Shown here: positions 13,101 to 24,200 of the stretch, piece by piece
Numbering within the stretch: the first letter of the stretch is position 1
Layout of the letters: each line of letters begins with the position of its first letter
Assembly: GCF_905475465.1 (NCBI RefSeq)
Contig: NC_062242.1
Location: forward strand, 5,235,501 to 5,299,500
Direction: 5' to 3'
From: Pieris napi
Taxonomy: Eukaryota > Arthropoda > Insecta > Lepidoptera > Pieridae
Length of the DNA: 64,000 nucleotides
Program-made: the position numbers and the translations under genes
The notes under the pieces: generated by a model
What the model was told of the DNA's origin: nothing
Seen by the model: the letters and a program-made list of their open reading frames with translations, nothing else
The model's database searches: none

Positions 13101-15062
13101 TCCCTACAATGCAAAACATGGATTTATTTACGCACATTTCCTTACAAGGCTGCGTAAACTAAGCGACTATCAACTAGCTCTCAAGGACACTGTAGATATG
13201 TCAGACCTAGAGAAGGACTCGATTGTCATGTTTCAAAAAAGGTATTTTATCATACTTTCTGTCGTTTTCATTTGTCTGTTTAAATGTTTATTGAAGTAAT
13301 TATCCAAGCCGTTTATAGGGTTTGTTAACGTCATGCGAGAGTATTGTTTTAAAAATTAGAAGTGTAAAATAAATAAAATACGATTTAATCCTTTTGAAAT
13401 CTACCAACATTAGGCATTTGACACCATTAACATTATCTGCTAAACGTTATAACATCACCAATTATGTTTTTAATTGTATAATACTTTTATGAAGTTGCTA
13501 ATTGAAAATTCAGCTCTCGAATAACTAATAACCAACATTACACGTAATTATAGTTATTACATATAATAATATATACCTTTAGCCATAAAATAAATCCATA
13601 GCCAGGCATTTAAAGTACAGAGTTCATAAGAATCAAAATACTTCTCTAACATTTTAAGGTACTTGGATGGAATAACATTCTATGTTTTATACACTCCTAA
13701 ATCCTGCTTCAAAATATTTTAATCAACAACAATATAGATGGGTAGTCTAAGAATCGTAGTAATGTTAGTGAAATTTAATCTGAGCAACTTGTAAAATTAG
13801 TTCCGCTTCCCGTTTCTCGTGTATCAATTTCCTCTATTGTTTACGATTTGGCCAAAAAACGTACAAATTTACTCTATACCCTTAATTATGACGTGAAATA
13901 ACATTTTTTTTCTAGGTTTTACTGGATACTATACGGTTTATTATTTATGCTCCTTCCATTAAACGCCCCTCTCGAATATTGGAATGACAGTGTATTAAGC
14001 GCGATATTTCTCATTGGCTTTTTGCGGTACTGCCTCGTGTTACATGCATCTTGGCTCATCGAGAGCGGAGTAGTACTATGGGGATTGAAAGAAGGCGAAA
14101 AGTAAGTAAAAAATGCACACATTAGAATGCATGTAGTATATTTTAACCCACACTAATACTTATTCGCATTACTCAACAATGGAGGGCAGCATCGATGTTT
14201 CATTGTTAACGTTTATACATTCATATCAGACTTATATTAGCAGTATATTATTCAATGTTATTAAATTCGTGTACATAAAAATAATTAATATAAAAGATTT
14301 TGCATTTGAAATATCCTATATCGCCTACCATTATATTATATGGAATAGAAGTTTATATTTTTTTATTTTTAGGTTCCCCCCAGACAGCAATCTTGTGTTT
14401 GTCTTAAATAGAACATTTTGGCCACACTACCACTACATCTACCCAAACGACTATAAATCTGGAGAATATGGCACATACGGTGAGAAAGATTTTATTAATA
14501 TTCATTAAACATTCTACATTATTCAACATTATTCTGTTTACCCGGAGTAATGATTACCTTTTGACAGCTGCCAAATCGTTGATGTCCAAACCGTTTTCTT
14601 TTGTCAGAGAATGTTTTAAGTTTATTTAAAATAGATACACTTTATTTTTCATAGTTAATATAGGTGGTATTTTAGCACACAGAAGACAGAACTGAAGTTT
14701 AAAAACGAAAATTCAGTAAGGAACATCTATTTTATAAAACTTGATTTTCCATGTTAACCCTACTTTTACTACAGGAACATGGCTTACAAATGAGTAAATA
14801 TGTTTTTGTAAGAAAATCGAAGTCTCTAAGCAACAAAGACATTTTGGGTAACTCGTTTTGTATTACAGATTCGGGCTGCTCAACTGCGTTTATAAAAGTA
14901 TTCGCAGCACTTGGCCTTGCAACGAAATTAACAACACTCGAACCTCGCACTCTGCAAATCGCTATGGCGGAGAGCACCAAAACCAACAAGCCTATTAGCG
15001 ACTGCATAGAGGAAGCTTTAAAAAACCAAATACTAAGCGATGAACACTTTTTAATACAGTAA
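10156..15062 (+). CDS. Acyl-CoA desaturase-like protein, likely catalytically impaired
   Basis: Six exons: 10156-10324, 11761-11891, 13036-13241, 13916-14101, 14373-14479, 14869-15062. They join in frame to 330 residues, slightly short for a family usually near 350. An acceptor (CAG at 10151-10153) just before the ATG implies an upstream noncoding exon. The family consists of ER membrane enzymes that insert a double bond into fatty acyl-CoA using a di-iron centre. Seen: His box 1 HRLWAH (residues 73-78) and His box 2 HRLHH (110-114). Box 3, normally HNYHH before TFPWDYK, reads PHYHY (248-252) before IYPNDYK. The usual NSAAH ligand motif reads ESGVV. Three of nine family metal ligands are therefore gone, while frame and splice sites are intact. 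Inference: a transcribed pseudoenzyme or regulator, or a desaturase with altered chemistry. The assignment to the desaturase fold is secure; activity is doubtful. Confidence 0.88.
10871..11456. mobile_element. pogo/Tigger-like MITE in desaturase intron 1
   Basis: Both ends read CAGTGTAAA-C/G-T inward and both are flanked by TATA, consistent with TA target duplication. Repeated CGTTATAACGAA-like blocks near the ends resemble pogo/Tigger termini. No transposase is present. Confidence 0.65.
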
Positions 15063-16082
15063 TGTAATCTATTTTAAAAGTTCAGTACAACATGTTTTTA
15101 TAATACATATTTATTAACTATAATAGTTTTATTACTTTGTAATTAAATGTAGTTATTTTAATGTTGCTTTTATTTGAAGTCGATATTTAAGGCACACAAC
15201 GGAAACTGCCTTCAGGTTCCTTTTTAAATATCTACCTACATTGTTTCATGGCTATATCTGCTTAGAACTGTAACAATTCTTTATAAGCAGGCAAAGCACT
15301 TTTCTATTATTATAAGTGTCTATGGGCAGCGATATCATCATAACATGATCCGATTTGCCACCTGCCCCTTTGTCAACTATTTTATAGAACAAACTAACTT
15401 ATGACAGTGGTTTTTATCCTTTTTTAATAAAACACTGTCGGTGTTTAAAAGGAATGTCTTTTACTATTGCACACCTTCCTAAGATGTACATAATTGTCGA
15501 ATAAAACCAAAGAACATAATATGAGTATTTATTAAACGTAATTCACTCTAACGTGAATATATTATTCTATAGCAGTATTTTTTTAAAGCCATCCCGTTTT
15601 CTTTACGATTCTTCCAACAATACTCACCAACTCCTGAAAAAATATATGACAATGTTAAACAAATCCCCTTCCGAAATTTTCTTATTTACTTTCTTGACAC
15701 ATGAAGTATATATATATATATATTATGTATAAATATATTTTTAAAGGGTATAAATAACTCTGGTATACTATTATTTAACTACGTCCTGCTACTTGGACTG
15801 CAATTAATATCAACACCATTTGTTTGTTTACATATTTAATGTTTTTATTTCAAACATCACATACGTACCTAGATCAAATCAAATCTACGATGAGTGATTT
15901 TGGTTATAGCCCTCTCTTAATGTATGAAAAATCTATTACTTATTATCGATTTAATTAGATGTCTACGAAAAGTTCTTCTACTACGGGTTCTTTCACTTAT
16001 ATTAATGTTAGCAATGAAAATATTTCAATGATTATTTATAATGGAAAGTACTTACCTATCTTATAATAACTCTATACCTTAT
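15063..16082. other. Intergenic, 3' of desaturase
   Basis: It holds the probable desaturase 3' UTR and AT-rich sequence with a short TA run near 15709-15723. Nothing else is supported. Confidence 0.4.
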
Positions 16083-17683
16083 GGTAGGGGAGCCCAAGAG
16101 GGGATTTCGGGATTTACTAAAGCGCGGCAGATTAATATATAGGGGGATACCTTGTACCCGGTTAAGTACCTCCACAAAATATGAGGCCCATATATAAGGC
16201 CGCACGTGAAGGAGACAGGATCAGTTTAGTAAAAAAAAATTGACCATCAGAAATTCCCGAGCGCGTCAGATTAAGGTAGGGTGAGTTAATTACATCCTAA
16301 AAAGTGTATATTCCACTAATCTGACAATTTGAGAGTGACGGAAAAAAAAGGGAGGGCAACAAAGTTGTAAAAAAAAAACGTCATCTCGACATTCTCGAGC
16401 GTAGCTAATTTTTTTTTATTTTGAAGGAAATAATTCAAGAATAATGAAAAATATATAATCTGACGATTTCCGCAAGCCGAAATAACAAAAATTCGTCGAT
16501 AAAGTTAAATGCGTGCAGCTGCGTGATGCCTACATTTCCTTTAACCGATCGGAATCTACTAAACGGCGTTCTAAATATTTCCCTCAAAATTACATTTCCT
16601 GTGAATTTGAACCGATTCGGACCGATAGATTTTGAGAAATTTTGAAAAATCTTAAAAAAATAAGAAATATTTTTTTTTAAAGTGGTTTCTTTATTGATCA
16701 ACTTCAAAAACTAATCCGCCTTTGAGCTTGAAAAACCACGTTGATCGCCACCAAGCTCGTCAAAAGCGGTTGATTAGTTCGAGAGATATCGTGAACGAAA
16801 GAAACCCGAAAAAGTGTTTTTTCGGGATTACTCCGAAATTTGTGGTTCGATCAATTAAAATTGCAAAATTACTTATGATGATGATAAAACTGCGTCGAAT
16901 GCCGCCAACCGCGTGAAAATTTTTTGATCCATTCAAAAGTTATTGCGGTTTGAAAATTCCAAAAATAGTGTTCTATGAAACTTCTATCAGACTTTCGAGC
17001 TGGGAGAGCTCAAATGCATAGAAATGTTATTTCTTTGAACTCAGCGAGCTCAAAATATCAATTTTAAGCGCCCAGGAATGGAATTAGCGGGAAGTTGCAG
17101 GGATGGCCCTTTAGGTGAACCGTTTTTCTATTTTTTTTTGTCAGATCAGGCGAATCCCTCTAGATAATCGTCAGATTATGAGACAGTACGTTAAGAACAT
17201 AAAGATGAACCACATATATCTTAATCTGACGCGCTTGAGTATTTCAAAATTGCGATTTTTTTTTGCAAATTAAGAAAATGGCTGTGGGTTTGCGTCCCAT
17301 CGAAATCGTCAGATTAGTGAATGAGAGCTTTTTTTTGGTGCACTTAACACTCCCTTAGAAAATCTGACGCGCTCGATAATTTTTTTTTTTTTTTAATTTT
17401 CAACCCTTAAATACAACCACCCGCATCATGCAAACGATCAGATTAACATACGTACATTATTAAAAATACGTAGGGCATAGATGCTATCAATATCTGACGC
17501 GCTCGAGGATGTCCATGCAACAGTTTTTTTTTACATATTTAACTATCTATAGCCGCTTCCCCCACCGATGAAAAGGAATTTATCATATAACATTTTTTTC
17601 TTCTTTTTATCTAAGCTTTGCATCCCAATAGGTCTCTACGACGCTCGAGTAAATCCCCATTTAGCATCGTGGGCTCCCCAACC
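16083..17683 (+). mobile_element. 1.6-kb TIR element with subterminal motif array, copy 1
   Basis: It begins GGTAGGGGAGCCCA and ends with the inverted form of GGTTGGGGAGCCCA. A nearly identical copy lies in opposite orientation at 41346-42948. The motif AATCTGACGCGCTCGA recurs in both orientations (about 16121, 16261, 17222, 17361, 17491), with shorter TCTGACGATT forms at about 16318, 16457, 17165, 17306 and 17428. The longest open frame (16722-16916, 64 codons) has no recognisable domain. This is probably a nonautonomous DNA transposon of undetermined superfamily; the target-site duplication is unclear. Confidence 0.8.
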
Positions 17684-18243
17684 ATTACTAATATCTCACA
17701 TTATCACATCTCAGTTTAGATGTTAAAAAACTTATTATTAACTATTAAAATTCTACTCATTTACCTAACATAACTTGGATTCGATTTATGATAACTTTCT
17801 GTATACGTCGAAAGAGGTGCGATTAAACATGTTAAAATGTCACTGTTCTCAACGAATTGTAGGTATTAATGCTGTGGGACAAAAACGCGCATAAATAAAT
17901 CCACTTTACACACATATTAACCTTTATTAAGATTCTAGGTATTCCATTTGTAATTCCTCCCATACACCTCTGTATTCTTTAATATTCGCAGTATCTCTTT
18001 TTTATTTAACTATGAACTGCCTCGACTTAGCCCGGAACTGAATATATGACGTGTTAAATGATTCGGATTAAAAGGCACATAAGGTCTAAATCTACTTACT
18101 TATAAGAAAATGCGAAAAACTTTCTACGGCGTTTGCAGGGCGAACTCCGTGTTATAAGCGTTTTATTACCTTAAAGTTATTGACATTCACGTATGTTGTT
18201 CTCGCTCTTTTATAACTCAGGTGGCTGTTTATACACAAATCTA
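17684..18243. other. Intergenic between 1.6-kb element and receptor 3' end
   Basis: AT-rich; it probably includes the 3' UTR of the minus-strand receptor. No other feature is seen. Confidence 0.4.
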
Positions 18244-21200
18244 CTAACCAATAGAAAGTGATGCGATTAAACCAGTGATAATGACAAGAAAGGCTGTCTG
18301 CACATCATGAGCTCTTGCTGAGGCGAATCCTGTGGGTGAGGCACACTCGGGCATAGCTGGCACCAAACTTGTTGTTAATCGCGATAAAGTACCGCCACTT
18401 CGAAGCCGGAGCAAACTATGGATTTTTACCTTAATTATTAACATTTCTTACATTCATAAAATCTTACATCTGTAGTATAGAGGCCATAATTTCAAGTCAT
18501 GTTATATCGTCACTATAAGGGGATGACAGGTCTGGGCGTTACTGCATACGATTTTTTGCGTTTTCTGAGAAGATTTACTATGGTAATATATATATTTTTT
18601 TTTACCATAGGAAAGTAGAGATTTCAACGAACTGAAAGCACACCAACCTTTTGAAAAAAGCTGAAATTTTGACGTCAGAATTTTCGATTGAAAATTAGGG
18701 TGTTTTTTCGATATTAATTCAAAATAAGGTGAACAAATAAATATTTTTAATCAAATAAATTACAGTGTATTTGGGACATAGAAAGGTAAGTTTTCACCAA
18801 ATTTCGTTAAAAAAAAAATATTTTTGTAAAAGATAAAAATTAAAAACCAAAAACTTGGTTTTTTGAATTTTTCACATAAATTTTGAGGTTATGTGAAAAA
18901 TGTGTGAATACAAAAGTTTTAGATCTTTTTATTACCTACAACTTTGCCATTTAACTTTCTTCGATAGGACTTTTAGTTTTGCCGGAAATCGTGATAAACC
19001 GTTTTTTACCCCTAAAACCCCCCCCCCCCCCTACCCCTTCCCGACCTCAGATCGACCGTAATTTATTTTTCCTTTCATTTTGATCATATTCCCCTGCTTT
19101 TCTAATGGGTTTCATCCTACTGTAATTTTTTTAGGTTTCAAAAATTATCGGCACTGGTCTAGTAGGAAAAATACAATGGATAAATCCCATTGACTATTTT
19201 TACAAGAGAAAAGTAAGAAAATATCTATCTATCCCCTGCCCTGCCTTGCCCTACTTACCTTTTGACCTCTTAATCGATTGCTTATGTAATTTGTCCACGC
19301 GCAAGTGCCTATCCCTTAAGCTCGCGTATTAATCTAAGTTTTACGAATAAAGAAATTGTGATTTGTAAAAACCCAATATGAATATAACCTAACACTAATG
19401 TGAGTTGCGAAGGGTAGTTGAGATACTGAAGTCTGAATATGCTTTTAAGATTTTCGTTGATAATATATTATACCATACTATAATTATACGTCTCTTCATG
19501 AGAGGTGTAATTGGTAGGTACGATCGGTGAATTATCGGCAACAATATATTGAACAACAACTAGAGGTGACTTTCTCAGACCCATTGAGTTCACAAGTTCA
19601 AGTCACACGTTCCATAAACTATGCAAACTATAACTTATTTATAATAACTGTAAAGTTCGTAGGCTAACATAGAAAAAATCTTTTTTGATAAAATTCGATT
19701 CGATTATTTTTCTTCTAGAGCGATACAATGATTTTAGCGGTTGTACCATCCCATCCCAATATTTTGGGATGGGATAAATATGGTAATACCACCTGAATTT
19801 TGTGTCTTTCCACGTTTTGGTTCATCACGTGCAGTCCACTCCGCTGATTGTCGATTGGACTTCGGTGTGAATTGATGGAGCCATGTTTCATCCATTGTCA
19901 CATAGCGATGGAAAAATTCGGATTTATTACGATTGAACAGCTTCAAACATTGCTCAGAATCATCAATTCGTTGTCGTTTTTGGTCGATTGTGAGCTTGCG
20001 CGGCACCCACTTTGAACACAGCTTATGCATTTCCAAATATTCATCTAGGATATGTCCAACACGTTCATTTGATCTTTAAATCTATCTTATCTATCTTAAT
20101 CAACCCCCTTTTCGGTTATCCAAAACGATTTTGTGGACTTTTTCGTATTTGGGGCATTTACTGCGTGCAGAGTCCTCGGTGCTCATATCACTTCGTTTAA
20201 ACTTAGCAAACCACTTCTCAACTGTTGATTTTCCTAGTCCAGAGGTTCCGAATAGCATATCTGGGCAAGCATTGGCGTCAATAGTATTTTTTTCGCCAAA
20301 AAGCAATGCTTTATTGCTAAAAACCTTTTTTCAACAAACAAAAGTTCCTTCATTAAATATTTTTAGTGAGATATACCTAGTATTCTATATCTCACAAACT
20401 AATAGTAGGTACGACAGTTATCAAATTTATACACGTGTCTTTTAAAGGTTCGGGCTAACTAAAATCATATTAACTTAATACTAGTAGCATCATCTAGGTA
20501 TGGGTCAGCCCAACTTTTCAGCCCACGTATAATATATATACGCAACTTACCTAACTTTCGTGCGTCCGAAATTAAATCCAGGATCTCAAATCACTAAGCC
20601 ACATTAATTAATAATTGTTTATTGCACGTAAATGTTTCGCATTCTGTTCTTACCTAAAAGAGTGGTTTTCGCCGGGTTCGAATCGAGAATGTTTAAAGGC
20701 AAATATCTTAAAGTGATATTATTAATGTCTAATGGAACGTGTCCACCCACTGGGGAAAAGTCTTTATATTACTCTTACGTTGAATATATAACGTGCCACA
20801 GGCTTATATGTATTTATTGTATCATCTTTATATATTTTTTTTTTTTTTTGACGTTCAAAAGTGCCATTTTAGATGGTCTAATTGAAATAAACGATTTGAC
20901 TTTGACTTTGACTTTAATATTTTCTGAATTCTAGTACTCTAAAAGGAACGAACATTAATTTCTAAATATGTATTGAAAATTGGTTAACTTGATAATACCC
21001 GCCAATATAAGTGTATTTTTGTACTTGCGCGATTAGACTTGACGGAAAATATGAAATATTTCAATGATTTAATTATAAATTTAAAAACAAGCGCCATTTT
21101 CGACGAGTGTTGCCATCTCAAAACTATTATTTCTTAGAGCCTTCATTATTTCGTCAATATTGTATTTATATAATAAGAGTCACCTTATAAGAATTACCCT

Positions 21201-24200
21201 CGAATAGGGCGATCGCCGCGGCAGAGGAAACGAAAGTTGAGAGCGAGTTGAGTGGACAGGCAACTCGCGTAGGTCGCAGCGTCCTCGTGCTTGGCTCATA
21301 GATCTGTATAAAAAGTCTTATCTTTTCATAGAAGGTAATTTTTAACAAAATAGTGCATAACTAAATATAGGTTTTTGTTTCCCTTTAATTGTTCTTTATT
21401 TAAAAAAAAAATTCAGATGCTCATAAAACCAAGATTTTGGGAATAAAACAATTAAAACATGTGCATTTTAAAAGTATGACTATTTTTACCGATATTCACT
21501 ATTTCGATACAATTTAAAGTCGTTATTTACTCAGGCAACTGTAATTACCTTACTTCCACATAAACCACTTCCTTTATTTACATACGTACTTAAGTGTTGA
21601 ACGAGCTGCCCGTTGTCCGGCAAAAAAAGCATAGTCTTGACTGGCTGCGCGAGCGAGGCCTTCTTCGGGCGATGAAACGAGATTTTCAGCCTCTGAATAG
21701 CCACGAATATAGAACGCATTCAGCTGTATATCTTTTGTCGACTGTCAAACAATAATAATAGTTATTTAGATCATTAATGGGCAAGTCTGTCGTAAATGTG
21801 AATTTCTCTTAAGAATTCTACACAATATATCTGTATTCCTAGACATTCTTTTAACGTTTTCTATGAAATGTAAATCTGTACGTATATTTATACTATATTT
21901 TTATCAACCCATTTTTATTATCCTCTTCCTCTTCCTATCCGTTGCACTCTTGACAGAGCGGTCGTGATCGCTAGGAAGTAGTAGGGGCAGATGTGATGCG
22001 CTTCACGATGTTTTGCTATCGTTGCCTATTAGTGGTCATCCTGCTGCATTGATTGAGAGAGTCTCCTACGGCAGACTTAATTTGGTCAGTCCAACGCGTA
22101 GGTGACCTTCCGCGCGGTCTAGTGCCTTCCACCTTCCCCTGGACGACAAGGCGTTCTATGGACTGATCACCACGCCGAGATACGTGACCGAAGAATGTAA
22201 GGATGCGAGATTGTACTGTTGACCTTATATTTATTATCCTCACCATTAGGTATATTTGATCGGCTCCATTTTTTATGTACCCAATCTTCATATTCGGAGA
22301 TTGTAACACATCAGATACAGATCCAACGTTCGCAACACGAACAGATAGGACAGATGTAATAAAGGCCGCATATGCATTATACGTTACCAGTCCAAAAAAT
22401 AGGCATACTATGACCAAAATGCTAGCCGCAGGGTTTGAAGGAGTGCAGGTACCACCTGAAGGTAAAACATTTAGTCAGTCCTAATAATTAAAAATTTTCA
22501 ATAACGGTTTTGTAAATGTACTCTGAAAATTATAATGCATGCCCCTATTTCGCCGTTATGTTTAAAATTTAAGCCTTAGGCAAGTAATATATTACAAGAG
22601 TCGCAAACAGAAGGGTGTATAGATTCATACCATTATTATATAATAAAAATTAAACTTAAGTAGATCAATATATCTTCCAGCCTTAAGAACTGGTCTCGCG
22701 AGGAATTGCGACCCGGCTCGCCCATGAATATTGTAAATAAACATATTACCGATGTAGCCGGGGCGTATTTCGCGAGACGTGTGACGTGAAGTATAGAGAT
22801 AGAAAAAGTCCCTGGACACAATGGCAGGGGAGTAGAATAGGTATTATTTATAATAAAATAAAAATATATCTCCCAAAAAGATTACGTATTTTTTTAATTT
22901 TTCAGAACTATACTATTGATGTAATAAATTGGAAATATAATATTTAATTTAATTCACTTTAATTATACATTATAAAACCGCGTTATAAATACCTTGTTGG
23001 CATAATATTCCCGTCGACCATATTAATGCCTCACTACAACCTATTTGTCGAGATTTATTTTTTAAAAATCTCCTTGATATGTTAGAAATTAAAACAATAG
23101 TGATCGCAGACACAACCAATACTATTGCTACGCATATTAGAAGTCGAGTACTGAATGGAGCCAGAAATATATCCCGCACCGATGATGTCTCTTTGTTACG
23201 TATGTAGATGTTGTACCTAAAATGTTTCGTGTCGTTTAAACGCTTGTTGGTGGCAAAAAAACCTCAATTACTATCAGCGGCATCCGAACATTATTAATGC
23301 AACTGTGAAATCTCTCGGTATCCGTCATATAAGTGATACACAACCCACCCGAGAGGAAGTAACATTATAATCGAATTATCCGACCGGGAATCTTTAAAAC
23401 TCCATAAAATATTCTCAAATTATTTATTTTAGTTAAGATTAAAGTGTAAAGATCAGTTACTCAGGCACTACCAATAAATAGGTTCGGCCTGTGGTACGAT
23501 TCTGGCAACTTGAGGATGAAGTTAATATTGAAATTTCCTCTTGTATTTGGAAGTTTTTATAAAATATTACTTACATAGTCTCTGCGATCGGAAAAATAAA
23601 GTCCATTTCTTGCTGACCTGACACTTGCTCAGTCACTGGTTCGAGGGCAATATCTACTGTATGGTCTAAAAGTGCCCCGAGCAAACCTGACCACGCTCCT
23701 TCATATGTACGAAATCCCAATTTACTGTAATATCGAGTCAATGACCTGTTTGTAATAAATACGTTTAAAACTCTAATAACATTAGTCAGGCGCTACCTGA
23801 CTAAAAACTTATATATGTTATAAACTTAAGATATTTTTCATACTATATTTATATAGTTAACACTATTTTATTATTAATTTGTTTTAGCTTCGCCATATTT
23901 AAGGTCAACGATAACTTTCATCAATGAAATGTTTATAAAAATAATACAACACATGAAAATACAAAATTATCCCTAAGATTGATATCTAAAATATGTTGCA
24001 ATATAAGTACCACACACTAGTCACTAACCCAAAAATGCAATTTACTCCTAAGCTTTTAGTGCGGCTATAAAGAAATAACAATGTCAGATTTTTTAAACTT
24101 TAAACCGAGAAACTTGGATAAGAAACGGGTAGAAGTCCGTAATTTTGACGCAAAAGTTAGACGTAGAACTTCGCGGTATCGAAATTAGTTTCTTTAAGAT

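Noticed and set aside
14179..14508. 109-codon open frame
   Set aside because: Only its 14373-14479 part is coding (desaturase exon 5); the rest is read-through of flanking introns.
16722..16916. 64-codon frame in the 1.6-kb element as its transposase
   Set aside because: Too short, no catalytic motif; it survives in both copies because the copies are nearly identical.
22016..22243. Apparent C-terminal extension of the receptor exon
   Set aside because: The frame runs past a good GTGAGG donor into a LINE reverse transcriptase relic; the real continuation is the exon at 21723.
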